Of a DNA stretch of 64,000 nt, positions 46,385-56,499 are shown piece after piece; the first letter of the stretch is position 1; every line of letters starts with the position of its first letter. The translations under genes and the position numbers were made by a program. This DNA is from Mucilaginibacter tolerans (GTDB lineage Bacteria; Bacteroidota; Bacteroidia; Sphingobacteriales; Sphingobacteriaceae): NCBI RefSeq assembly GCF_030519375.1, contig NZ_JAUMKB010000005.1, positions 248,001 through 312,000 of the forward strand, given 5' to 3'. Under the pieces are notes generated by a model. That model searched no databases, was not told the origin of the DNA, and was given only the letters and a program-made list of their open reading frames with translations.

Positions 46385-48328
46385 TTACACTTCTATTCTG
46401 AATAAATGAACAGGTAAATCCCAGACCTCCAGCTGCACATAGTTCCATTCCTGGTTCCATGTATAAGTATTACCGGTCATCACATCAAATACCTGGTATT
46501 CATCTCCGGGATGTAATCCCAGCTCGTATAATGGCACCTGCACATGCCCGAATTGTTTGTTATGCGGGTCTAACTTTACAATACACAATATATGATTATC
46601 GCCGGTCTTCTTATGATAGGCCAGCATGTGGTCGTTATCTATCGAACACCATTTAATATTGTTGGTACTTTGTAATGCAGGATTTACTTTTCTCGCTGCA
46701 TTTACTTTGGTGATCACTTCTGTTAGTCTGTTACGTTTACCCCAATCCCAATGGCGCACCTCGTATTTTTCCGAATTCAGATATTCTTCCTTACCGGGAT
46801 ATGGATCGTGGTATAATAGTTCATAAACCGGTCCGAATATGCCGTAGTTGGATGACAACGTCGCCGCCATAAACAAGCGGATGATGAAACTATTCTCATT
46901 GCCATCCTGTAGGTAGTATGGGTTGATGTCGTGCGTATTCGGCCAAAAGTTAGGGCGGTAATAATCCTTCATTTCCGACTGAGTGAGCTCGTTGATATAT
47001 TCAACGATCTCGTGCTTTTGCGTACGCCAAACGAAGTAGGTATATGATTGCGTGTAGCCTCGTTTAGCAAGCTCTTTCATTACTTTAGGCTTGGTAAAAG
47101 CCTCGGAAAGAAAAATGGTACCCGGATAGTTCTTTTGCACCTCGGCAATGCACCATTCCCAGAAATTGAAAGATTTAGTATGCGGGTTATCCACTCTGAA
47201 AATACGGATGCCCTGTTCGCACCAATATTCCAAAATGTTTTTCAGTTCATTCCATAGGTTTTGCCAGTCCTCATTTTCGAAATTGATCGGTAATATGTCC
47301 TGGTATTTTTTAGGCGGATTTTCCGCGTATTGCACCGTACCATCGGGTCGCCATTTAAACCAGGCAGGGTGTTGCTTTACATAAGGATGATCCGGCGAAC
47401 ATTGTATGGCAAAATCCATTGCCACCTCCATCCCATGAGACGCTGCTTCTTTTATCAAATGTTTAAAATCTTCTAAGGAGCCTAGCTTCTTGAGAATATC
47501 TTTATGCCCGCCCTCTTTTGAGCCAATTGCATAAGGCACGCCCTCGTCTTTTGGCGAAGCGTTGATTGTATTATTTTTCCCTTTCCTAAAAGTTTTTCCT
47601 ATCGGGTGTATAGGTGGAAAATACAATACATCAAAGCCCATCTCAGCAATCCTGGGCAACAATAGCTCACAATCTTTGAAAGTGCCGTGTTTATTTGGAA
47701 CCGGTGATGCCGAGCGTGGGAAGAAACAATACCAGCTACTAAAGCCTGCTTTATCTCGGTCGACATATACCCTCAGATCACGCTCATAAATAGTAGCATT
47801 TGCCAGATCAGGATACAGGTTGATAAAAAAGTGTATGTCCTTACCTAATACCGCGTTTATCGCCAGGTCATATTGTTTATCGTCACGAAGTATACTGATC
47901 AGTTTTGTAATTTGCTTCTGATCGGCAATACTTGCGTGCGGCAGCATCTCTTCCAGAAAATTGGCGCCGATCAGCAATTCAACACCCATGTGCTGGGCAT
48001 CCTGGTATTTTTTCAGAAAACCTTCGTGCCAGGTCAGCGCATGATCAACCCAACCTGTAACTTTATAATGATAAAAACCTGTTTGCGAAAGATAAAATAC
48101 TCCCTGCCAGCGGTCATTCCACGTAGGATGCATTGAGGTATGTGACCATTTCTTTTCACCCTCGTGTTTGTAGAGTATCCTTCCTCGCACGTGGTCATGC
48201 CCATCGGTAAAAATATCTGCTTCTACTGTCAGTATATCGCCTTTTACCTTTTTAATGTAATACCGGCCTGCATCAATCTCAGGTGTTACATGCTCAACAA
48301 CAACTCTTTGCAAGCCTTGTTTAATCAT
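46385..48328 (-). CDS. glgE: Alpha-1,4-glucan:maltose-1-phosphate maltosyltransferase
   Basis: Transfers maltosyl units from maltose-1-phosphate to the growing alpha-glucan (GH13_3). It is 647 aa, normal for GlgE. An N-terminal beta-sandwich (about 1-110) and helical domain precede the barrel with 'GFDVLYFPPIHPIGKTFRKG' (231-250). The nucleophile is Asp380 in 'IFRVDNPHTKS' and the acid Glu409 in 'IFLSEAFT'. It is a cytoplasmic enzyme with no signal peptide. With Mak and GlgB it makes a storage polymer without ADP-glucose. Confidence 0.96.
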   Translation of the reverse strand: MIKQGLQRVVVEHVTPEIDAGRYYIKKVKGDILTVEADIFTDGHDHVRGRILYKHEGEKKWSHTSMHPTWNDRWQGVFYLSQTGFYHYKVTGWVDHALTWHEGFLKKYQDAQHMGVELLIGANFLEEMLPHASIADQKQITKLISILRDDKQYDLAINAVLGKDIHFFINLYPDLANATIYERDLRVYVDRDKAGFSSWYCFFPRSASPVPNKHGTFKDCELLLPRIAEMGFDVLYFPPIHPIGKTFRKGKNNTINASPKDEGVPYAIGSKEGGHKDILKKLGSLEDFKHLIKEAASHGMEVAMDFAIQCSPDHPYVKQHPAWFKWRPDGTVQYAENPPKKYQDILPINFENEDWQNLWNELKNILEYWCEQGIRIFRVDNPHTKSFNFWEWCIAEVQKNYPGTIFLSEAFTKPKVMKELAKRGYTQSYTYFVWRTQKHEIVEYINELTQSEMKDYYRPNFWPNTHDINPYYLQDGNENSFIIRLFMAATLSSNYGIFGPVYELLYHDPYPGKEEYLNSEKYEVRHWDWGKRNRLTEVITKVNAARKVNPALQSTNNIKWCSIDNDHMLAYHKKTGDNHILCIVKLDPHNKQFGHVQVPLYELGLHPGDEYQVFDVMTGNTYTWNQEWNYVQLEVWDLPVHLFRIEV

Positions 48329-48444
48329 TTAGGAAGAAGTTAGGTCTGGTTAAAATTGGTTGTTGGTATAAATTTACCATATAATTACCCGAAGTGCAAA
48401 TAAATGGGCTTTTAATCGGCACTCCGGGCAATACTTTATGCTTT

Positions 48445-50901
48445 TTAACTGATAACCAGCTGCGTAAAGTTTTTCCTCAACTTCAATTGGATGGATTTAT
48501 CGGCTGAGATGACAAAATCCTTCACATCGTTGTTATCGGCGATCACACGTGTTGGCTTAAATGGAAGGCCAACAATATTCAGGTGATAATTTTCGTAGCG
48601 TGGGGTATACAAGCCTTCCATACTTTGCTGTATGGTCATCTTATTTTCCTTGCCTCTAACCACAAATTTCTTTTCAAGGTAAATATCCTGCTCGTATGCA
48701 AATGTTTCGCCGTAATCTTCAAAAATGAACGAGTTCACTTCTGTATCGGTGAAATAAACATTCATTTTCACTTCGTCTATTTCCTTTTCCCCTACGTATT
48801 GCATTACCGGATATTCAGGAATAACCGAACCTGCTTTTACAAAAACCGGGATAGTATCTAACGGCGTAAGCACTACTATTTCTTTGCCGCCTTCAATTAA
48901 TTCGTGGCTCCAGAAATCATACCATTTGCCTTTTGGCAGGTATACTTTACGGGTCTTTTGTCCTGGTTCTAAAACCGGGCATATCAACATCTTATCACCA
49001 TAAGTAAATTCATCCTGACGGTATTGATTACCTTCCTCGTGCTGTTCCTGCAATACCACCGGCCTAATGATCGGAAAACCATAACGATGATGTTCCCAGA
49101 ATGCTGAATAAAAGTACGGCAACAAGCGGTATCGCAGCTCGATGAATTTACGGTTGATAGCAGTATATGGCTCACCGAAGCTCCATGGCTCGCGCTCCTT
49201 GGTATCGCCAGCCGAGTGTGCGCGCATAAACGGCGCGAATGTTCCTGCCTGTATCCAGCGGGTAAACAACTCGCCATCAGGCTCTCCGCTGAAACCACCA
49301 ATATCTGTGCCGCAGAATGAGATCCCAGACACCGATAGGCGTTGTATCTGGATGTTGCCCAGTTTTAAATGCTCCCACGAAGCCACATTATCCCCTGTCC
49401 ATACAGACGAATATCGTTGCACACCAGAATAGCCGGCCCGGGTAATAGTAAACGGACGTTTATTCTTCATCAGTTTACGCAAACCTTCATAAGTTGCACG
49501 CACCATTTGCATACCGTAAACATTGTGTGCTTTACGGTGCGATCCACGATGACCATCATATTGATGGCGTACATCGTCAGGGAAGGTGCCATTTCCGAAT
49601 ACTGCCGGCTCGTTCATGTCGTTCCAAACACCAGCTACGCCCAATTGCACCAGTTCATCAAACAATCCGCCCCACCATTCTCTTACTTCCGGATTGGTAA
49701 AATCGGGGAATTGGCAACGTCCCGGCCATACATGGCCCTCCATAAAATAATCGTCGCAACGGCGACAGAAATATTTTTTTTCTTTACCCTCTTTAAATAC
49801 TGAATAATTATCATCCACACGTATACCTGGGTCAATGATCACGACTGTCTTAAAACCCTGGTCTGCTAACTCTTTGATCATTTTCTTAGGGTCAGGGAAA
49901 TATTTACGATTCCAGGTAAAGCAACGGTAGCCATCCATATAGTCGATATCGAGATAGATACCGTCGCAAGGTATTTTTTGCTCACGAAAGGTTTTGGTTA
50001 CCATCCGCACTTTTGACTCCGGATAATAGCTCCAGCGGCATTGGTGATAGCCCAATGCCCACATTGGAGGCATCGGATGGGTGCCGGTAATTACATGATA
50101 ACGTTTCACCACATCCATCATGTGCGGACCGTGGATATAGTAATATTGTAATTCACCACCTTCAGCCCAGAAACTTGTTTTGGTAGGATCTTCTGCGCCG
50201 AAGTCAAATTCGGCTCTAAAGGTATTATCGAAAAATATACCGTGCGCTATTCCTTTGTTCAAACTGATATAGAAAGGGATAGCCCGATACAAAGGATCCT
50301 GGTTCCATGCAAATGAATAAGCGTCTGTGTTCCAATTCTTTAACCTTTTTCCTCTCAAGTTAAGCTCTGTAGCCTTATCACCTAATCCGAAGAAACTTTC
50401 TTCAGGCTGACATTCCTTGGTACAGTACACATAGTAACCGCCAAACTTGATGTTTTCCTCCCAGTGCATTTGTACCGCATCCGAACTGGTTACATGATTT
50501 TGATTATCTGAAAACGATATAAAAAAGTCCTTTTTACGAACGTGGCAGTTTACGATATTGGTATAAACAATGTATTCAGTTTCCTCTTCACGCAATCCAA
50601 ATAGGGATACTTTATTCTCTAATTTTGGTACAGCGTATGAAAACTCATCTAGAAAAACACTATGCGGGGCTAATCTTACTCTTATTATTTCATCGGTAAC
50701 TACGGTAACTTCCACTTTGGCGTCACCATCAGTAAAGAAAAATTTATTCCCTTTTTGAACAGCACCGGTAGGGGCGCCAAGGTATTTTTTTACAATCGGC
50801 TTAAGCCCGGTAACCGGGTTATTTACGTGGTGAAACTCTTCCTCATCCTCAACCAGTTTTTGGGGTAGTAATTCTGGATTTACTGTATTCTTATTTTCCA
50901 T
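48445..50901 (-). CDS. GH31 alpha-glucosidase
   Basis: Cytoplasmic (no signal peptide) GH31 enzyme, 818 aa. N-terminal beta-domain (about 35-270), (beta/alpha)8 barrel and C-terminal beta-domains. The nucleophile is Asp428 in 'GVWNDMNEPAVF' and the acid Asp504 in 'VWTGDNVASW', preceded by 'ITRAGYSG'. This is the alpha-glucosidase motif set of GH31. It hydrolyses the non-reducing alpha-glucosyl ends of imported malto-oligosaccharides. It lies between the MFS transporter and glgE on the same strand. Linkage preference cannot be fixed by eye. Confidence 0.94.
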   Translation of the reverse strand: MENKNTVNPELLPQKLVEDEEEFHHVNNPVTGLKPIVKKYLGAPTGAVQKGNKFFFTDGDAKVEVTVVTDEIIRVRLAPHSVFLDEFSYAVPKLENKVSLFGLREEETEYIVYTNIVNCHVRKKDFFISFSDNQNHVTSSDAVQMHWEENIKFGGYYVYCTKECQPEESFFGLGDKATELNLRGKRLKNWNTDAYSFAWNQDPLYRAIPFYISLNKGIAHGIFFDNTFRAEFDFGAEDPTKTSFWAEGGELQYYYIHGPHMMDVVKRYHVITGTHPMPPMWALGYHQCRWSYYPESKVRMVTKTFREQKIPCDGIYLDIDYMDGYRCFTWNRKYFPDPKKMIKELADQGFKTVVIIDPGIRVDDNYSVFKEGKEKKYFCRRCDDYFMEGHVWPGRCQFPDFTNPEVREWWGGLFDELVQLGVAGVWNDMNEPAVFGNGTFPDDVRHQYDGHRGSHRKAHNVYGMQMVRATYEGLRKLMKNKRPFTITRAGYSGVQRYSSVWTGDNVASWEHLKLGNIQIQRLSVSGISFCGTDIGGFSGEPDGELFTRWIQAGTFAPFMRAHSAGDTKEREPWSFGEPYTAINRKFIELRYRLLPYFYSAFWEHHRYGFPIIRPVVLQEQHEEGNQYRQDEFTYGDKMLICPVLEPGQKTRKVYLPKGKWYDFWSHELIEGGKEIVVLTPLDTIPVFVKAGSVIPEYPVMQYVGEKEIDEVKMNVYFTDTEVNSFIFEDYGETFAYEQDIYLEKKFVVRGKENKMTIQQSMEGLYTPRYENYHLNIVGLPFKPTRVIADNNDVKDFVISADKSIQLKLRKNFTQLVIS

Positions 50902-51009
50902 TAAATATTAAAACGTATCTTCAATTGCCTTGTACATCTATTACGCAATATAATAATTGACGCTTACAAATAAAGCACTAAAGTTTAATTTAAGTGTTGA
51001 TATAACAAA

Positions 51010-52335
51010 TTATTCTTCATCCTCATTTACCCGCAGGGCCAATAACGCTGCCAAAATCATCATACAACCGCCTATTTCGACTGCCAGCAACCGGTTGTTA
51101 TTTAGCAGGTGCGCCATGATCCAGCCAAAGAATAACGATGCAATGATCTCGGGCAGTACAATAAAAAAGTTAAAAATCCCCATATAAATACCCACTTTGT
51201 CCTCCGGCAAACAACCGCCAAGCATCGCATAAGGCATTGACAAAATGCTGGCCCATGCTATACCCACCCCCGTCATTGACACAAAAAGCATATTAGGTGT
51301 GTGAATAAACGCCACAGATATCAAGCCGGCAGCACCGCATAGCAGGCAAAGCATGTGGGTATATTTCCGGCCTATTTTCGCCGCTATCAATGGTAAAAAG
51401 AAGGCGAATACAAAGGTCACCACGTTATAATAGCCCAACGTTAGTCCGGCAAATTCAATTCCTTTGGTGTATAGATCATCTTTCTCGCTTAGGGCACCAA
51501 ACACATTACGGGCAACGGCCGGCGAATAATAAAACCACATTAAAAACAGTCCGGGCCATGTAAAAAACTGCATAATGGCAAGCTTGCGCATCCTGTTGGG
51601 CATGGTACGGATAGCATGGAAAATTTCACCCGCACCGCCACCAAAGCCTTTTTTTTCTTCTCGTTTTTTCTGACGTTCTGTGATATCCGTTGGCGGATAT
51701 TCGGTACTGGTGATTATCGTATACAACACAGCAGTAATAAAGGCGAATGCTCCGATGTAAAATGAATATCTTACCGTTGCCGGGATACTCGAGCCATCTA
51801 CCAATTTGTTAGAAATGTGGAACCAGTTAGCCATCATCCATGGTAAGATCGACGCCACTACTGATCCTAAGCCGATAAATACACTCTGCATAGAGAATCC
51901 CTGAGTCCGCTGATCGTCAGGCAATTTATCAGTAATAAATGCCCGGAACGGCTCCATACTCACGTTAATAGAGGTGTCCAGTATCCAAAGAGTACCCGCT
52001 GCCATCCATAATGCAGATGACTGGGGCATTAAAAAGAGGCAAATGGTACTCAAAATTGCTCCCACCAAAAAGTATGGCCGCCTGCGCCCCAGTGTTTTAT
52101 GCCAGGTATGATCGCTGAAATAACCAATAATTGGCTGAACAATAAGTCCCGTTAAAGGTGCTGCAAGAAATAGAAATGGAATTTTATCGGGTTTGGCGCC
52201 CAAATATTCATAAATGGCGCTCATATTGGCCATTTGCAGCGCCCAGCCAAATTGAATGCCCAAAAAACCAAAGCTCATGTTCCATATCTGCCAAAAGCTT
52301 AGCCTCGGTTTATGGGTCATACTTACTGTCGTCAT
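51010..52335 (-). CDS. MFS sugar transporter (maltose/sucrose GPH-like)
   Basis: A 441-aa inner-membrane transporter with about 12 helices. It opens 'LSFWQIWNMSFGFLGIQFGW' and has a SUT/GPH-like loop 'GYFSDHTWHKTLGRRRPYF' (about 68-86) after helix 2, which is typical of maltose/sucrose:proton symporters. A basic central loop ('TERQKKREEKKG') divides the two halves. It lies within the maltose cluster: amylase and maltose phosphorylase are transcribed just upstream and GH31 downstream. It likely imports maltose or maltodextrin from the periplasm. Confidence 0.9.
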   Translation of the reverse strand: MTTVSMTHKPRLSFWQIWNMSFGFLGIQFGWALQMANMSAIYEYLGAKPDKIPFLFLAAPLTGLIVQPIIGYFSDHTWHKTLGRRRPYFLVGAILSTICLFLMPQSSALWMAAGTLWILDTSINVSMEPFRAFITDKLPDDQRTQGFSMQSVFIGLGSVVASILPWMMANWFHISNKLVDGSSIPATVRYSFYIGAFAFITAVLYTIITSTEYPPTDITERQKKREEKKGFGGGAGEIFHAIRTMPNRMRKLAIMQFFTWPGLFLMWFYYSPAVARNVFGALSEKDDLYTKGIEFAGLTLGYYNVVTFVFAFFLPLIAAKIGRKYTHMLCLLCGAAGLISVAFIHTPNMLFVSMTGVGIAWASILSMPYAMLGGCLPEDKVGIYMGIFNFFIVLPEIIASLFFGWIMAHLLNNNRLLAVEIGGCMMILAALLALRVNEDEE

Positions 52336-52387
52336 AATTGGTGATCGGTTTATATTGGTTGATAGTTGATTGGTTCATTTGTCTGAA

Positions 52388-54121
52388 TCAGAACTGCAGT
52401 AACATCCCGCTCATAGCAGGCAGGTTTATTCCCACTCCTTCGGCGACGTTATCTGATGTAAACTTTAACCTGCTTAATAAATCTGTAAACTCGCCTTTTC
52501 CGCTTATTTGCAGCTTGCCAATCAGGTCGGCAGGAAGCTGTATTTGAATCTTGCGTTCGTCACGGTTAAAATTGGTTATCACTAATATACGTTGTTTATC
52601 TGTATATCGAAGGAAGATGTACAATCTCTGATCAAAACCCGGCTGATGCTCATTAGCCACCATCAGTTCCCAAAACTCGCCTGTATGCAAAGCCTCATTA
52701 TCGCGCACCACATTCAGCAGTTTGCTGTAAAATTCCCTCAATCTTTTCTGGCTGCCCGATAACTGCCCACCGTCCCATTTACCATTATTCAGCCATTTTT
52801 GATGCTCAGGCACGCCCCAATAATCGAAAATACTGGTGCGGCCATCATGGCCGCTAAAACCTTCTGCAGTCAACGCCGGCTCCCCTACCTCCTGGCCGAA
52901 ATAGATCATTACCGGACCACGATGTAATGTAGCCGTTATGATCATTCCAGGAACAGCCAACCAGGGATCGATTGCAAAATCAGGCGATGTAATACGTTGC
53001 TCATCATGGTTTTCCATGAAACGAAGCATATGAGCATCGATATTTTTGCAGTCGTTATTCCAAACAGAATTAATTTCCCAGGTTGATGCCCCGTATTCAT
53101 TGCGGGTCAGTCGTTTGATCGAATCGTAAAGGCCTACCTTATCATATAAATAATCGAACTTCCCGGTGTAGATATAGTCATGATATTTACCGCGATCGTA
53201 AGCCTCACCGATGAAAATCAATTCGGGATAATCCATTTTTAGTTTAGGGATGATCCATCCCCAGAACTCAAAAGGAACCATTTCTACCATATCGCAGCGA
53301 AAACCGTCGATACGTTTTGCCGCCCAGAATTTTAGAATATCCAGCATTTTATTCCACAGCGGCGGAACAGGATCAAAATGTTTTTGCCAGCCGTTTTGAT
53401 AATCAACACCATAGTTCAGCTTCACCGTCTCGAACCAGTCATTGATAGAAGGCCATGCACTGAAAACATCATTACCGGTCGCTTTGGCGGGATTTTCATC
53501 AAACCCGCCATCTTTTAACGGACTGCTAAATCCGTCGCCTCCCGGATTATATCCTTGCGGAACAACAAATGCCTGTCCTGGCGTATAATAAAAATCATTC
53601 TTTGGGTCGAATGCTTTGCTTTTATCATCATCCTGCCCAAAATCCCGAACCTGTACAGGCTTCGCATCCGAGGCATAAGTGCGTGCTACATGGTTTGGCA
53701 CAAAATCCATGATCACTTTTAAGCCGTTCTGATGTGTTCTGTTAATTAGTGCCTCATACTCAGCCATCCTTTTCGGCACATCAACCGCCAGATCAGGATC
53801 GACATCATAATAATCCTTCACGGCATAAGGCGATCCGGCCCGGCCTTTTACCACATCCGGATCATCTGGTTTGATACCGAATTTTGAATAATCTGTCATG
53901 GTGGCATGCTCAATTACCCCGGTATACCACACATGAGTAAAGCCCATCTTTTTTATTTCCTTAAGGGCTTTATCATTTATATCATCGAACTTACCAACAC
54001 CATTTTCTTCTATAGAACCATAGAATTTGTTGGTCTGATTGGCATTCCCAAATAGACGTGGCAGGAGTTGATAAATGGTGAGTTTATTGTCTGATAATGA
54101 CCCTGTCATATTACTTTTCAT
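52388..54121 (-). CDS. GH13 alpha-amylase-family enzyme, cytoplasmic
   Basis: A 577-aa GH13 enzyme with no signal peptide. It opens 'TIYQLLPRLFGN' and has 'VIMDFVPNHVAR'. The catalytic set is 'RIDGFRCDMVEMVP' (nucleophile Asp), 'LIFIGEAYD' (acid Glu) and 'FMENHDEQR' (Asp). A small C-terminal beta-domain follows. The start overlaps the last 11 bp of the GH65 gene, suggesting translational coupling. It would cut imported maltodextrins to feed the phosphorylase and maltokinase. The exact activity (amylase, maltogenic, debranching or trehalose-related) is not determinable from motifs. Confidence 0.87.
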   Translation of the reverse strand: MKSNMTGSLSDNKLTIYQLLPRLFGNANQTNKFYGSIEENGVGKFDDINDKALKEIKKMGFTHVWYTGVIEHATMTDYSKFGIKPDDPDVVKGRAGSPYAVKDYYDVDPDLAVDVPKRMAEYEALINRTHQNGLKVIMDFVPNHVARTYASDAKPVQVRDFGQDDDKSKAFDPKNDFYYTPGQAFVVPQGYNPGGDGFSSPLKDGGFDENPAKATGNDVFSAWPSINDWFETVKLNYGVDYQNGWQKHFDPVPPLWNKMLDILKFWAAKRIDGFRCDMVEMVPFEFWGWIIPKLKMDYPELIFIGEAYDRGKYHDYIYTGKFDYLYDKVGLYDSIKRLTRNEYGASTWEINSVWNNDCKNIDAHMLRFMENHDEQRITSPDFAIDPWLAVPGMIITATLHRGPVMIYFGQEVGEPALTAEGFSGHDGRTSIFDYWGVPEHQKWLNNGKWDGGQLSGSQKRLREFYSKLLNVVRDNEALHTGEFWELMVANEHQPGFDQRLYIFLRYTDKQRILVITNFNRDERKIQIQLPADLIGKLQISGKGEFTDLLSRLKFTSDNVAEGVGINLPAMSGMLLQF

Positions 54122-56456
54122 TATTTCGGAATAATGGCGGCGGCGGTGTAAGGGTCACTTCGACAGCGGGAACCTCCACTGAGGTCCCAGCTTTTAATTC
54201 AGATTCATGACCGCGTATAAGCAAATTCATATCCGGCCCAGATAAGCTCTCTACTTTGATCTTGTTTTTCGCCACAGTGACTTTTATAGAAGTCCCCCTA
54301 AACCCTACATTGAATGAGAACGATTGCCATTTCTCCGGCAAAAATGGATCGAACGACAACTTTCCATCTCTTACGCGCATACCCCCAAAACCTTCTACTA
54401 CTGATATCCACGTACCGGCCATCGAAGTGATATGGCAACCATCTTCTGTATCATTATTATAATCATCCAGATCAAGGCGTGAGGTACGCAGATAAAATTC
54501 ATAAGCACGTGCTTCATCGCCCAACTTGGCGGCAATCACCGCATGCACACAAGGCGATAAAGATGATTCATGGACCGTGCGCGGTTCATAAAAATCATAA
54601 TTCCGGCGGATGGTGTCGATGTCATAGTTCTCTTCAAAAAAGTAGAGTCCCTGCAATACGTCCGCCTGCTTGATATAGCAGGAGCGCAATATCCTGTCCC
54701 AGCTCCATTTTTGATTAAGCGGACGCTCGCTTGCAGGCAGGTCTTTTACCAATATTTGCTCTTTATCCAAGTAACCGTCCTGCTGAAGGAATATTCCAAA
54801 TTTGTCGTCGCAGCCATAGTACATTTTTTCGATGACCTCCCGGAATTTTGCTTCTTCTTTTGGTTTATCGAAATTGATTTTCGCTACCAACGCGTCAAAT
54901 TTCGGTTTATCTAATGCCTCCACTTTTTCAGCAACCTCCAATGTATATTTCATACACCAGGTGGCAATAGTGCTGGTATACCAGTTATTGTTGACGTTAT
55001 TTTCGTACTCATTCGGGCCAGTAACGCCCAGCATTACGTACTGCTTTTTATCCTGCGACCAGTTCACCCGCTGCGCCCAGAATCTTGCTATCGCGATCAG
55101 TACTTCCAGGCCGTGATCCACAAGGTATTGTTCATCACCCGTGTAACGCACGTAGTTAAAAATAGCATGAGCTATTGCACCATTACGGTGGATCTCCTCA
55201 AACGTGATCTCCCACTCGTTATGACATTCAGTGCCATCCATCGTCACCATTGGATAAAGTGCTGCGCCATCTTTAAAGCCCAGCAGTTTGGCATTATCAA
55301 TAGCTTTGCCCAATTGTTTGTATCGATACAATAGCAGATTGCGGGTCACTTTCGGATCTGCAGTAGCGAGGTAGAATGGCACGCAATACGCCTCAGTATC
55401 CCAATAGGTTGAACCGCCATATTTCTCACCAGTAAAACCTTTCGGACCAATGTTCAATCGGTCATCCTCGCCGGTATACGTTTGGTTCAACTGAAAAATA
55501 TTAAAGCGTATACCCTGTTGCGCCGATGCATCCCCTTCGATAATAATATCGTTATGCTGCCACTTTTTGTCCCATGCGGCAGCTTGTTCTGCCAGCATTT
55601 TTTCAAAGCCTTTTGCACTGATTCCTTTTAAGGTATTTTCCAATTCGGCCACTAAATTATTTGCCGGGTAATTTTGTGAAGAAAGGTTGGCAGCGTACTT
55701 GGTCAAAGTGATCGCCTGTCCTTGAGCTGCTTGTAATTTGATCTCAGACGCTACGTATTTTTCCTTTTCAATGCTATGGACTGATCCATTTTGAAAAATG
55801 GTAAATTTCTGCCCGGTTGCTACTTCAAAGCCTGTTTTTTTTGTACGTAATTGAACATAGCCCCCGTCATTCCAGCTTCCTTTGGTTACTTCATCCCAGA
55901 ATTTTTCATCATAGTTGGAGTCCTTGTTTTTGATGTCGCCATCAATAAATGGTGTAACGGTAAGCGGCCCGCTGAAATTTACCGGCGTAATGGCATAGCG
56001 GATAACGCCAGTCTCATCATCGGCCATGCTGCAAAAACGAATAGCTTCAACCTCTACTTCTTTACCTTTAGCAGTTTCAGCGCGGAATGTTCTTTTCAGA
56101 TAACCTTCCTTCATATTCAGCTCACGCCTGAAATTACTTACCTTGCATTTCGCCAGGTCCAATTGTTCTCCGTCAATAACCACATCTATCCCGATCCAAT
56201 TAGCGGCGTTCAATACCTTGGCGAAATATTCCGGGTAACCGTTTTTCCACCAGCCCACACGGGTTTTGTCGGGATAATATACCCCTGCAACATAGTTACC
56301 CTGCAGTGTTTCGCCACTGTAGGCTTCCTCAAAATTTGCCCGCTGCCCCATTCTGCCGTTTCCCAGACTAAAAAGGCTCTCGGATATTAAATTATATTTC
56401 GGCTCAAATCCCTCTTCTATAATCTTCCACTCGTCAACTTTGATATAGTTTTTCAT
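54111..56456 (-). CDS. GH65 maltose phosphorylase-type enzyme
   Basis: Inverting phosphorylase, 781 aa. Expected reaction: maltose + Pi to glucose + beta-glucose-1-phosphate. It has an N-terminal beta-sandwich (about 1-265), a linker and an (alpha/alpha)6 barrel. The acid is Glu483 in 'GVTGPNEYENN'. 'YWDTEAYCVPFYLAT' (351-365) and 'KGISAKGFEK' fit the family, and 'SLSPCVHAVIAAKLG' precedes the C-terminal domain. pgmB, which would use the beta-glucose-1-phosphate, is encoded 43 bp upstream. Kojibiose or trehalose phosphorylase activity cannot be ruled out, but the maltose context favours this. Confidence 0.92.
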   Translation of the reverse strand: MKNYIKVDEWKIIEEGFEPKYNLISESLFSLGNGRMGQRANFEEAYSGETLQGNYVAGVYYPDKTRVGWWKNGYPEYFAKVLNAANWIGIDVVIDGEQLDLAKCKVSNFRRELNMKEGYLKRTFRAETAKGKEVEVEAIRFCSMADDETGVIRYAITPVNFSGPLTVTPFIDGDIKNKDSNYDEKFWDEVTKGSWNDGGYVQLRTKKTGFEVATGQKFTIFQNGSVHSIEKEKYVASEIKLQAAQGQAITLTKYAANLSSQNYPANNLVAELENTLKGISAKGFEKMLAEQAAAWDKKWQHNDIIIEGDASAQQGIRFNIFQLNQTYTGEDDRLNIGPKGFTGEKYGGSTYWDTEAYCVPFYLATADPKVTRNLLLYRYKQLGKAIDNAKLLGFKDGAALYPMVTMDGTECHNEWEITFEEIHRNGAIAHAIFNYVRYTGDEQYLVDHGLEVLIAIARFWAQRVNWSQDKKQYVMLGVTGPNEYENNVNNNWYTSTIATWCMKYTLEVAEKVEALDKPKFDALVAKINFDKPKEEAKFREVIEKMYYGCDDKFGIFLQQDGYLDKEQILVKDLPASERPLNQKWSWDRILRSCYIKQADVLQGLYFFEENYDIDTIRRNYDFYEPRTVHESSLSPCVHAVIAAKLGDEARAYEFYLRTSRLDLDDYNNDTEDGCHITSMAGTWISVVEGFGGMRVRDGKLSFDPFLPEKWQSFSFNVGFRGTSIKVTVAKNKIKVESLSGPDMNLLIRGHESELKAGTSVEVPAVEVTLTPPPPLFRNNEK

Positions 56457-56499
56457 TTGTATGGTGTATGCTTCAAATTATTGTCGCAATGACATAGTT

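Noticed and set aside
52388..54121. Trehalose synthase (TreS) as identity of the cytoplasmic GH13 enzyme
   Set aside because: The barrel motifs (RIDGFRCDMVEM, LIFIGEAYD) are amylase-like and I see none of the TreS-type sequence that would support it; left as a general GH13 enzyme.
55851..56390. 179-aa plus-strand ORF opposite the GH65 gene
   Set aside because: Lies wholly inside the phosphorylase N-domain in antisense; no recognisable domain.
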